64,000 nucleotides of DNA, from positions 1,612,001-1,676,000 of the forward strand of contig JAUFSD010000009.1 in the NCBI GenBank assembly GCA_033030425.1. The letters run 5' to 3'. The position numbers and the translations under genes are program-made. This document shows, piece after piece, positions 1 to 9,880 of the stretch (its first letter is position 1; each line of letters opens with the position of its first letter). A model generated the notes under the pieces. It was given only the letters and a program-made list of their open reading frames with translations. It was not told where the DNA came from and searched no databases. Origin of the DNA: Verpa conica. Its lineage: Eukaryota > Ascomycota > Pezizomycetes > Pezizales > Morchellaceae.

Positions 1-1499
1 TAACTACTCTATACCTAAAAACAAACCCCGAAGCGTCTTGATAAGCACAAAGAAATTAAGCTTAGGTACGTGACCCTACGAGCATAGAGACCAAACTACC
101 GGTACCTTTAACTATTTCGATACTGCATGATGGTAGAATATAGGTTATTGGTATCCCCTAAACCGTCACACGTAACTATTCGGGATCAGTCTTTCAACGA
201 TATACCCCAGCTACAATACCCCTAGATATCACAGGAATTATGCTAGAAAATTTAGACTACATTCTCTAAAAAATTGATTATTATAAATTCAATGGATTAT
301 AGCTAGTGGTTTGATAGCAAGGCTAGAGAATCAGTAGTTATGTCAATTAAAGACCAGTCCTGCTCGGGACCGTTGACCCCCCAAGGGATAATACAGAAAC
401 TCGAGCATCAACCACCGGGTCCCGTTCATGATAACGGGATCCTCCCATCTCTCACAGCTGCTCGCATAGAGCTCTTTCCATCATACTATTGAGACGATCA
501 CACTTACAGAACCGAACTTAATAATCTTAGTCATTGTGAATAACCCATACCATATACCCTAGTGACTCTATAGCGCAGGTAGCATTATGTATCCAAAACC
601 TACAATAGATAAAAGTAACAGTAGAGTGTCACGGCTATTAGTAATTAAAAATACAACACTTATCTTTATTATAAACCTAGTCCCACATAAACCCACCCAC
701 GTGACCTATTCATACCCAGTGCAAAAGAAAACAAGACAAAAATTATACTGAAAAGCCCATCTCTCATCGACCAAGCTGCTATATTTATATACATTCATAT
801 GAAATCATAAGCCACCACAATGGTATAATTGAACATAACCCCCCTCTCTCAAAGTAAAAATAATAGAGCAGCGGGGTAAGTTATTCCGAATGGCCTGTGA
901 ATCCTCAATGGCTAAGCCTTAAATAACTTAATTTCCTGATAGCTCTCGCATAAATATTACTGGTAATAATTTCCCATAGCTAGAAGAATAGACCATACTG
1001 TGGTGAAGAGCTGGATATGGTCCTTGTAGCCGGAGGAGTCTATTCTAGAGTTATATCTCGTATTCCTAGTCTGCATCTCACATATAAGGGCAGATAGACT
1101 ATTTAAAGCCCATGCTGAAAAAAATCCATTAGTAGGAATTCTGCTAACCGTACTGGTTAGCTACATATGAAAAGATAAGGGGGGCTAAGTATGTAACGCT
1201 ATCGAAGTGAAACCCGTGGCGTAAAAACCGTCAGTAAGCAGCCACTAGTTATGACCCAGCTATTAAAAGCTGCATATTATACAAAGATATCCAAAAAAAC
1301 TCCGCATATAAAACAGCCCTTTGGCTCCCACCTGATGACCCTACTGGGTAGTAGTCAACCTATGGTGAGCACCGATACCCCCCCCTACCCAGTTATTTCC
1401 CCGCAACCTAAACTCCGCACGTGCCTCTATCGGCTCTAGGGCTGGAAAGAAGCAAACTTAAAGAACACGTCGCATGGACTCCCGTATCAAGCCATTCGC
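1..1499. other. gene-free AT-rich stretch
   Basis: I see no credible gene, RNA or repeat in this left-edge stretch. Open frames are short and lack family-like sequence. It ends at the stop codon of the DPH3 gene. Confidence 0.6.
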
Positions 1500-1822
1500 T
1501 TAAGCCACGACAGCAACGGTTTTCGTGGTGGCGGTTTCCATGCCCGTCGACCCACTTGGCAAATCCTCCTAAACGCAAGCCACGATCAGCTTCATACCCC
1601 GCAGCCAGAGAGAGGGGGGACACGTACAGGCTCAAAAATAACTTCAATCATCAGCGAGCAACTAGGGCAAACGGCAATATTCTCACCATCCCTCAGGTCG
1701 TCTATGGAGATTTCAAAACGGTCGCCACATGGACAAGGGTAGTGGTATATCTGCATCGCGGGATCAAACGTCATGTCCTCGATCTCGATCTGGTCGTAGA
1801 TAGACTCCGCCATTATTGTCAT
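1500..1822 (-). CDS. DPH3: Diphthamide biosynthesis protein 3 (CSL zinc-finger, Kti11 family)
   Basis: This is a small CSL-type zinc protein. The family acts as the electron-donor partner of Dph1–Dph2 in the first step of diphthamide synthesis on elongation factor 2, and in Elongator-linked tRNA modification (family knowledge). The first exon (1628–1822) shows the family core: an acidic [12 protein letters not shown] start, then [11 protein letters not shown] and [12 protein letters not shown], which hold the four zinc-binding cysteines in two CxC/CxxC pairs. A 59-nt intron (1569–1627, donor GTACGT, acceptor TTTAG) joins in phase to a 23-codon second exon (1500–1568) starting EDLPSG. The protein is 87 residues from the first ATG, or 84 from the in-frame ATG at 1813 (MAES), close to the usual 80–85. 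The neighbouring cysteine-rich gene diverges from it across about 340 bp, so the two may share a promoter region. Confidence 0.93.
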
Positions 1823-2164
1823 ACGTTAGGGCTGGCAAATACGGATGTTGTAGCGATATTAGGTGTCTCTCTATGGCGGGGCAGACGTGAAGGGATGGAG
1901 GGGTCGGGAAAGTGTGACCGGGAAGAGAAGCACTCGAAGACTTTTGCGGGTGTGGCTAACCGAACTAGGGCTGATCAGCGAGGGGGCGGAGCCTCAGCCT
2001 CATCTTTACTTTATTTTAGCTAAGACAGCTCTCCTAAATGCAGGGGAGGCGCCAGAGTGGGAGAGAGGGTTCATCACATTTAAACAATCATAAAACCCTC
2101 AGTGTCTCCCTGTCTCTTCCATCATTATCAGTTATTCAGGCAGTCCTTCACCTAGTCCCTCGAA

Positions 2165-2431
2165 ATGTCAAGCACCGGTGAAACAGGCTACACCAGCCAG
2201 CCTCTCATGGACGCGAGCAGCCCCAAGGAGGAACAACAAAAGAAGAACTCCTACTTCCAGAATGCCGCGACTCCGGCAAACAACGCTGACTGCAATAACC
2301 TTTGCAATACCTGTTGCAGCAGTATCTTCATCATGGTTGGAGAATGCTTATCTGTATTCACGGGATGTTTCAAAAGCTGTACAAATTGTTGCGAGGGCTG
2401 TCTGGAGTGCTGCGGGAAGTGCGATTGCTGA
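2165..2431 (+). CDS. Small cysteine-rich protein, 88 residues, function unknown
   Basis: I do not recognise a family. The first 40 residues are polar (Ser, Thr, Gln, Lys) and look disordered. The last 47 contain 14 cysteines, many as CC pairs (NTCC, TNCC, LECC), around a short hydrophobic patch IFIMVGECLSVF. There is no N-terminal signal peptide, so a secreted disulfide-rich effector is unlikely. A cysteine-rich membrane-anchored (CYSTM-like) or palmitoylated protein is a possible reading, and metal binding is another. The start is chosen because the ATG follows a pyrimidine-rich leader typical of fungal 5' UTRs (2101–2160). The stop falls just after the last cysteine. It diverges from DPH3. 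Confidence 0.65.
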   Translation: MSSTGETGYTSQPLMDASSPKEEQQKKNSYFQNAATPANNADCNNLCNTCCSSIFIMVGECLSVFTGCFKSCTNCCEGCLECCGKCDC

Positions 2432-4033
2432 GGTGGGATATATACGGTACGTTTGCGCTCTTAATCTTAGAGGAAGTGCACTCTTACAGTTTTGTAATTT
2501 AGACGGGTTCCTATATACTTCCCCCCCCCACAAATTTATTCATCCGACCTATTACGAACATACGGACACGATATATCCACGATATTGATACCACACTTGC
2601 CTATCGATTAGGTTCTTGAGGTTTTTTCCTAGCCCCTGTAAAAGGGGTTGGTCAGGGCCAGGGTTGAGGGAACTCCCCCCCCCCCCTTTTTTCGACTGAA
2701 AGTTATAATTTCACCTTCGGTGAAAAGACCGGCTGAGGGATCCACAATTCCCTCTTGCATAGCGATCTAATTTCCTTTCTACCATTTTTATTTTTATTTC
2801 TATTTTTATTTTCCATCTTTTATTTTTTTTCGCTTGGAATATTGGTATTGGCGTTTCTGGGTTAATGTATGATGTGAAAAATCGACAACGAGTATTTGTA
2901 CTTCATTAAGATCAGATATCAATATATACAGAATATATATATATATATCCGTGCAGTGCCGCCTAGCTAGATATCTCGAGATCCCGCTAGCGGGTAAAAC
3001 ATGCATTAATACATGTATGGAATGGTCGTAACCAGGAAATTGGAGCACGCTAGCTATGTAACACGCCTGCCACGTTCCAGCTTCCCTTCCCTCGCGAATC
3101 ACCAAGGATTACTATTCCAGATGTGGGAATGCTTCTTTAAGCCATAGTTTATAACTGGATGCTTGGTTCTGTGCCCAGATATGAAAACTAAAAAAAAGAA
3201 ACTCGAGATTACATGCCACAGTGGTACATAAATGCCAAGGTCTCGGCTGTGGTAAAAAGATCGGTGTTCTTATTCGTTCTTTAGGGTTTTGACAAATATT
3301 CTAGTAATAGGATTGGCGGCAGCTAGACTCTGTTAGTAGACTTATGGTTTCGGTCTTTTTTGTCATACGGTGTAGGGATTATTCTAATCCTATTGGTACT
3401 TAGTATAGATTAGTTATCGCGTTTGAGGTCATATATAATCACTCGTCTGGCTAGGTTGTGTTTTGGGTATCGAATAGGTATAGTGGGACCCGGGTATTAG
3501 GAGGCTTGGCTCGGAGCGTATATATAGGAGTTATTGAGTACTCGGGGGAGCGAATCCTCCTAAGCAAAGCAATCTACTCTCGTTCTTTCTCTATAAAAAA
3601 TATAGGTAGGGTAAGAATAGGTTGGGGGTACTAAGGTTAGGGGTCCTAATGGCATGGCCAAGGGGGGGAAGAGGCAGCTACCTTCAGTATTGACTAATAT
3701 TGAATTATTTTCTCGCAGCCTGATTGTCCAATTATGCATATGTACATATGTTAAAAACTTTATAGCTAAACCATCAATCATCCTACTAGGATAAAACATG
3801 ATATCAGACAACCAATATGAAATATAAAACTTCATAAATAATAAAACGACAACCAGAACAGTCAAAGTATAAGAGATAGAAATAGTAGAGTAAATGCTAT
3901 ATAAGAGAGACAACCGAATAGAGATAGCCAAGATAAAACGATACAAGAGAACAACAAGTAGAACTACATACAGGAACCCCACAAGAAAGGAAAGATACAC
4001 TAATAGCATTACTTCCGCATGCTTAAAATTAAC
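2432..4033. other. gene-free stretch with low-complexity tracts
   Basis: It contains mononucleotide C and T runs near 2520 and 2680, an AT dinucleotide tract near 2930–2950, and AT-rich sequence after 3100. The open frames on both strands (for example 2806–3105 and 3560–4009) are low-complexity translations without family features, so I call no gene. Confidence 0.5.
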
Positions 4034-5081
4034 TCAGATCTCCCCGGAAATACCGTCAACCTCAACCTGTCTGATATCCCAGACCTCGAGCTCTGCCTCA
4101 TCAATACCTAATACCCAAACCTCTACCTCCCTGGTATCACAAATCCCCACCTCCCTAGCACCCACAGCCTCTATATCTTCGATCCCCCAACCCTCTTCTT
4201 TCCCAATACCCCCAACCGCTACCTCCTTGAAATCACAAACCACCGCTTGCCTAATACACTCAGACCCCGTACGCTGGACTTCACCCTCATCGGTCCTTGA
4301 TCCAAACCTGAACTTCTTGACAGCAATATCTTCCCGGTGAACACACCTCCTATGCTGAATCAGGTTATCTCTGCGAACAAATCCCCTTTTACCTACGCGC
4401 GGGCAGGAGGGGAAAGGACAGTCAAGTAGGACAGCCCTGGACATGGCGTGCAAATGAGTTTTAAAATGTCGGTTAAATTCGTTCCTAGCCTTGAAGACCG
4501 AAGAACAACTATCTCCGCCGAGGCAAGATATTGTTAACGATCTTCCCTGGCGAACGCATTTGTGAGAACCACTATAATTTGTTAGTTTCGGTGATAATTT
4601 GAGGAGTGATCAAAGATGTTATTTAGGACTTACTTGAACTTTCCACGGCAATGCCTTCCACAGTTGAAATCTTGAGACGGTCTGTCTGCCTTTCTTCGAT
4701 GAGATGCTTCGATGTCATTGTCTATAGGAGTTGCAGTACCCTCACTAAGGCTTGGGGTTTGTGGTTCGGGTTGATTAGGCCCTCCAAGATAGTCTCCAGC
4801 CCCATAGTTTCTGCCGGTAGGATCCTCCCAAAGCTCGGGGATAGTAGAATACAGAGAGGCATCATTGTAGTTGTCATTGATATATTGGAGTTGACTTTTT
4901 TCTTGTATAAATTAGTTAACTTGGTGATGCTGCAACTTTGAAGCATATATTTCAATACCGTCGTAAAAAAGTTTCAGCCCTGGTGGAATATATATCTCGA
5001 TGCCGCTGTAAAGTGGTTGGAACGTCTCTAGTCTGGGGAATAGGAAGCCATCATCGTTGCCACCGAAAGGTAGTTCTAATT
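4034..5081 (-). CDS. C2H2-type zinc-finger protein, copy A (5' end unresolved)
   Basis: Three exons read in consistent phase: 4959–5081, 4634–4901 and 4034–4571. Their introns are 57 nt (CTAAT branch, ACAAG acceptor) and 62 nt (GTAAGT to TATAG). The first exon with the ATG is not found; the 5081 edge looks like an acceptor (branch GCTAAC, then ACTAG). The protein has an acidic, Pro-rich head, then FNCGRHCRGKFN and CVRQGRSLTISC, a C2H2 unit ending ARNEFNRHFKTH, and a second unit CPFPSC…NLIQHRRCVH. Finger proteins of this kind are usually nuclear DNA- or RNA-binding factors; the target is unknown. The tail of roughly 80 residues is an imperfect acidic repeat rich in DI, EV and EVW. The nearby gene at 9089–9880 is a clear paralogue with the same intron inside the first finger region. 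Confidence 0.65.
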
Positions 5082-5584
5082 CTAGTATATAGCGTTAGCA
5101 TCTTAATGTCTCACCACCACCACGTAGTTAGAATTAAGTATTGTCTGTTGGATGTAACCAACGGCAGCAGCTACAATACTACGGAAACTAGCGAGAATTA
5201 GAATAGTAGTAAGTGTTGAAATAAGTAGTGAACTAACCCGTAAAAGCAGTTCCTACGCCGAATAAGCAAGTAAGTAGAAAAATCTACCTAGATGGTGTAG
5301 CAAGTCCCGAAATTAAGAACCACTTCCATCTAGATCTTCTAGCCACATTTTCTTTTTTTAGTGCTGCTTCAGCCGTAGCTAGTTCTCGCCGTAATATACA
5401 CTAATAATTAGGATATGACTAACCTTAAAGATTATTTCGTAAATTTACTTATTCTTTACCTAGTGGCTCTGGTTCTGGAGGTCGAGTAGCTGGTGCCGTT
5501 GCTACATTATACTAACCGAAGAATAAAGTCTATCCAAGGTGGTATAATCGGAAGCCAGACTTAGTCCCTCGGCGAGTATTATTT

Positions 5585-6362
5585 TTGGGACAAAAATAAC
5601 CGATACCTAGTCTCGTGTCCAGCCCCAATGGCTGCTTTTGCTGCATGGTAGGGGATGGGCATGAGACTAACCGATACCCTAAGCCACCGGTATGTACAGC
5701 CATAGGCAATAAGTCATCGGACGCGGTTTCAGTGAATCTTGGCGTGTTTTAGCCCATTTATCCATAGCCTTCAAGCAGGAGACTGCTATAGTTGTAAAAA
5801 AAATCGAGCCCCAGAGCCAATGGGACCAGGGTTTCTTTATATGGGTAACTTCAATCTTATACAGTAATTGAGGCCTATATCTACTCCATTCATTTACAAG
5901 GTATACTTGTTCTTCTTACTTCTTTTTAGGTATGTATAGTTAGATAAGGGATAAAATGATAAAAAAGACTTTACTAGGGGTTATAGACCCTAGACCCCAT
6001 ATTCTAAGAGTCTATAGATGCAGTTAGCACACCAATATCTTTCATTATTTGCCATTCTAAAAAAACCATCTTTTACATTGTATAAATTGCCAAATTTAGC
6101 CCCAAAAGCGGTGGCATCTTATGGCCTGAATAGGGGGGTTTTCTCCCACCCTAAATACATATAGACACTACTACTAGAACATAAAAAAAGTCCAATAGAT
6201 AAAGACTTACTCTCTATAAGTAACAGTCTGCCCAAGTATCATGAAATAATAAGAGCGCCAAGGCCCAATAACACCACCTAAAACAGGTCTTACCATGGCT
6301 CAGGCCGTCCGATGACTTATTGCCTATGACTGTACAACGGGCCCCGGTTATCTTTGTCCCAA
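5585..6362. mobile_element. Inverted-repeat element of about 780 bp, no coding capacity
   Basis: Two blocks at the left recur inverted at the right. Positions 5693–5723 match 6306–6336 in reverse complement over 31 bp with one mismatch. Positions 5585–5602 match 6345–6362, and the spacing between blocks differs by an extra stretch of about 80 bp on the left. The interior is AT-rich with no transposase frame. This fits a degenerate non-autonomous DNA transposon, but target-site duplications are not clear and the true ends are approximate. Confidence 0.5.
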
Positions 6363-6445
6363 GACAATACCCAGGTTTAACCCTAGCTACGGTGGCTAAT
6401 TTTCTGGTAGTAAAGACCCACCGCCGTGTTCGGGCGACCGTGCCA

Positions 6446-6740
6446 TTTCTACTGTTTGTACAGTTTCTACTGCTTGCACAGTTTCAATCGTTTGTACAGT
6501 TTCAATGGTTTATACAGTTTCAATAGTTTATACAGTTCTATTGTTTTCACAATTGATCCTGCTTTTGCCGTTTTCACAGCTTCTATTGTTTGTACAGTTT
6601 CAATAGTTTATACAGTTCTATTGTTTTCACAATTGATCCTGCTTTTGCTGTTTTCACAGCTTCTATTGTTTGTACAGTTTCTATTGTTTTCACAATTGAT
6701 TCTTTTTCTACTGTTTTCACAGTTTCTATTGTTTGTACAG
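6446..6740. repeat. 18-bp minisatellite
   Basis: Tandem variants of an 18-nt unit such as TTTCTATTGTTTGTACAG. Several units vary at a few positions (TTTCAATAGTTTATACAG, TTTCTACTGCTTGCACAG). A longer block including a 44-nt variant unit is duplicated, at about 6535–6578 and 6616–6659. Because 18 and most variant lengths are multiples of three, a 135-residue frame (6426–6833) stays open with repeated FVQF/FTVF-like residues. That openness follows from the period and is not by itself evidence of a gene. Confidence 0.8.
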
Positions 6741-7002
6741 TTCGCGGTGACGGAGGTAGAGAAGATGGGTATTGTATGTATCAGAAGTTTGTGCCGCGTT
6801 GCAGTAGCAGATCTCTTACGACGGCTCAAGTAGAGAGGGGGAATGCTCTATTTTATATCTTCAGCTTCCTAAATGTCTTGGCCCGGGGCTAAGCGCCAGG
6901 CTCGATCGACGATTAATCCAGCCTGACCAGGATCCACCTGCAGTATCCCGTTCGCCTTAATATATTTGTGTCTGTACGAGTGTGACAGGTCAAGGATACG
7001 TA

Positions 7003-7171
7003 ACTCGTAACCTCATAGTGTTTTCGGAGCCAGGTGCCCAGACAGCCGCCTACGTGAGTATGTATTCACCGCCACAGCTTGAGTAAATAGTGATTTCCCT
7101 TCCTATTATAGTGCAATGTGTTGTTTTCATAGGTGCCCTGTAACCTGCGAAAACACTATGAGATGACGAGT
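7003..7171. mobile_element. Small terminal-inverted-repeat element (MITE-like), 169 bp
   Basis: The left end 7003–7026 (ACTCGTAACCTCATAGTGTT…) matches the reverse complement of 7148–7171 with three mismatches in 24. There is no coding sequence. The end sequence resembles that of the fold-back element at 7494–7621 (ACTCGTAATCTCATGACG…), suggesting one family. Confidence 0.6.
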
Positions 7172-7269
7172 AAAGCTATCCCTTAGTCTGGTGGAAATTT
7201 CTGCCACCAAATGTGGCGGTGCTATAGCTTAGTCAATCATGACAGAGCCAATTAACAAGAGTCCCTCAA

Positions 7270-7384
7270 GTACTAGTGATGCCGAGATGTTTATTGGTCA
7301 CGTGGTATATTTTTGGTGGTGATTCTATCCCTACCCACCAAAGATAAACCACGTGACCAATAAACATCTCGGCATCACTAGTAC
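7270..7384. mobile_element. Near-perfect fold-back element, 115 bp
   Basis: The first 37 bases (starting GTACTAGTGATGCCGAGATG) are the exact reverse complement of the last 37. Pairing continues inward with few mismatches, leaving a loop of about 12 nt around 7320–7332. It contains CACGTG in each arm. It is either a MITE or a palindrome made by inverted duplication. There is no coding sequence. Confidence 0.8.
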
Positions 7385-7493
7385 CTGGCAGAGGCAATAC
7401 TTCTGGCCAGTGAGAAGGTCAGTACCCTCCCAAGCCCTTTGACACCCACCGGAGTAAGGGGTGCAGCGTATGGTACTCGGGGCAGGCAACAAG

Positions 7494-7621
7494 TACTCGT
7501 AATCTCATGACGTTTCCGGACTGGCCCGCTATTGCATACCATAAAAAACCATAGACTTGGCATAATTTTTATATAGTATGCATTAGCAGGCCAGTTCGGG
7601 AATGTCATGAGAATACGATTA
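7494..7621. mobile_element. Fold-back element, 128 bp
   Basis: Arms of about 45 bp starting TACTCGTAATCTCATGACG at the left pair with the right end with several mismatches, so the element is older than the one at 7270. The terminal sequence is related to the element at 7003–7171. It carries no gene; the open frame 7378–7608 is a by-product. Confidence 0.65.
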
Positions 7622-8480
7622 CCCGATAATGCAAGTCTTGGGCAAGGGCTCTTTATCCGAGGAAACTTCTCTAGTGAGCAAAGTGTGCCTATCGATTGGT
7701 AAGAATAAGACTTGGATTGCCGGGCACTTCTTGCCTGCCCAGAGTAAAACCCAATAAAAATACCCCCTCATGGGACCAAATATCGCGTGACTAAGCCTAG
7801 GTTTCTACTCTTTTTCATAGCTCATTATTCCTTAGTCCGGTAGACAATGCTGCCCCCCCCCCCCCAATGTGGTGGTGCGATTGCTTAGTCAATAAAAAAT
7901 TACCGATGGGAAAGAGTTCTTGAATAAATTCTGTGGTTTTTGGCTATTTGGGGTCTATTATTTGCTAGTACTGATACTTCTAGCCAATATGAAAGCCGGG
8001 ACTTCTCTTTGGCCCTCACTAGGTGAGCAGCTTCACCGGACTATGGGATACGTTGAGCCACCGCCACTTTTGGAGGGCAGCATTTTCCACTGGATTATAA
8101 GATGCCAAGCGGTAGTAAGTGTTATGAAATAGAGAGAGAGCGAGAGTATATTAGCTACTTACTTAATGTTTAGGATCTTAGTCTCCCAAATCCCTATAGA
8201 TATGCCTCTGGTCAATACTCGTGCCCCCTCCCCCTTAATAAGCCTACTCGATACCATGTACTACGACATAGAGGGGGGTAAGGACAAGAGGAGGTTGGGC
8301 ACTAGGGCTTCTAATCGCCTAGCAATGAAGGGAAGAGAGTAGTTGCCTTTAGTAATTACTAAAATTAGACCACTCACTTGTATCCTAATTTTCTCATGCA
8401 CATATGCTATGTTAACTATGGAGATAGAAACCTTGTAACTTAATCATAATCGATCACTCACTATAAAACATAATACCAGG

Positions 8481-8720
8481 TGTTGGGATATAGCTACCTA
8501 ATTAGGAATAGCGCGAGTATCAAGTAGGTATTACTAGATAATGTCTCTTCTTATTAGTCAGCCTATGGAGCGCTTAGGATAGGGTTTTGCTAAGGTTTTA
8601 TAGTATTGCGGGATTGGTCTATGGATATATATAGGGCATGGAGGAGCTTCTCTAGAGATCTCTCCTAGACTGCTAAGATACTGAGATACACTATACCTCT
8701 ACGTACTCTTACTTTTATCA
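8481..8720 (+). mobile_element. Solo LTR with target-site duplication
   Basis: A 240-bp element begins TGTTGGGATATAGCTACCTA, ends CTTTTATCA, and is flanked on both sides by the 5-bp sequence CCAGG (8476–8480 and 8721–8725). TG…CA ends plus a 5-bp duplication are the signature of an LTR retrotransposon. No internal region is present, so this is a solo LTR left after recombination. Two related copies lie at 45874–46090 and, inverted, near 11006–11228. Confidence 0.88.
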
Positions 8721-8760
8721 CCAGGCGATTGATAGAAGGTATAGATTTTCATAGAAAAAT

Positions 8761-8900
8761 AAAGACATAGGGAAGTGAAAGCACAGAATAGTAAAGACAT
8801 AGGGAAGTGAAAGCACAGAATAGTAAAGACATAGGGAAATGAAAAGAATAGTAAAGACATAGAAAATTAAAAGAGTAGGACAGTAAAAGCATAGAACAAT
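8761..8900. repeat. 32-bp tandem repeat next to the LTR
   Basis: The unit AAAGACATAGGGAAGTGAAA… starts at 8761, 8793 and 8825 with an exact 32-nt period. It then decays into shorter variants (AAAGACATAG at about 8853, then GCATAGAA) up to about 8900. The array starts 36 bp after the LTR duplication. It is non-coding. Confidence 0.8.
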
Positions 8901-9088
8901 AAAAGAATAAAGGATAGGACCCATAGGACAAACACTACAGGAAAGATAAAAATCATTGAAAAGATATGGAAGATACCCTACTCACGCCCTCCCGCGTACT
9001 CAAGCGGTACCCAAATCCCCGGGAAACCCATCGATACCTACGCTCTGATACTCCAGGCCCCGAGCACTGCCTGACTAGTACCCAAGAC

Positions 9089-9880
9089 TCAAATATCTGC
9101 CCCACCGAGATCGGCAGACCCCCTATGCTGAACCTCACTCTCATTGGTCCTCGGGCCAAACCTGTACTTCTGGATAGGAATACCCTCTTGATGGACTTTC
9201 CTCCTATGCTGGACCAGATTATCGTTACGAAGAAACCCCCTCGCACCAACACGCGGGCAGGAGGGGAAAGGGCAGTCAAGTAGGACAACTGCAACAGCTC
9301 CAGGCCTAGCTTTCAAGTGAGTTTTGAAATGCCGGGCAAATTCATTCCTGGTCTTGAAGACCGAGGAACAGTTGTTGTCTCGACAAGTTATAGTTAAGGA
9401 TCTTCCTTGACGAACACATTTATGGGTGCCACTACAATTTATTAGCTTAGAAAGTAATTAGAAGAATAACTAAACCGAGTTGACTTACTTGAACTTGCCA
9501 CGGCAATGCCGTCCGCAATTAAAATCTTGAGAAGGCCTGTCTACCTCATTTCCAGTACCATCGTCTATAAGAGCTGCGATATCTTCAAGGCTTTGTGGTT
9601 CGGGTTGGATGGACTCCCTATTCACTTCGAATCGGTCTCTAGTATCGTAGGTGCTACTAGTAACATTATGCTGAAGTTCAGGGGTGGTAGACGATAGTGA
9701 GGCATCCTCGTATTGGCTACCAGTGCACCGGTATCGATCGTGCTCTTGTGCTCTGCGATGTAGAGTTGCTGATAGGCTGATGGAATAAGGTTTCCTGTGC
9801 GTACTCGCGTATGTTAATAACCGAAAAAAAAAAAACTACCGGCTCAGCTGCTCATCATGGTCCAAATTTAGAACATCCAT
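9089..9880 (-). CDS. C2H2-type zinc-finger protein, copy B
   Basis: Three exons join in phase: 9840–9880 (MDVLNLDHDEQLS), 9489–9794 and 9089–9431, giving 229 residues. The introns are 45 nt (GTAGTT…CACAG) and 57 nt (GTAAGT…TGTAG). The head is polar and acidic. Then come FNCGRHCRGKFN, CVRQGRSLTITC, a C2H2 unit KTRNEFARHFKTH, and a second unit CPFPSC…NLVQHRRKVH, all matching copy A at 4034–5081. The family is expected to be nuclear and nucleic-acid binding; the function is unknown. The C-terminal tail is much shorter than in copy A, ending soon after RTNESEV, and similarity to the copy A tail persists past the stop in broken frames. That suggests a truncating mutation in B or an expansion in A. 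Start confidence is good because the short first exon splices exactly in phase. Confidence 0.75.

Noticed and set aside
4901..4959. Apparent nonsense codon in zinc-finger copy A
   Set aside because: The in-frame TAA at 4912–4914 falls inside a 57-nt intron with a CTAAT branch and matching phases, so it is not evidence of a pseudogene.
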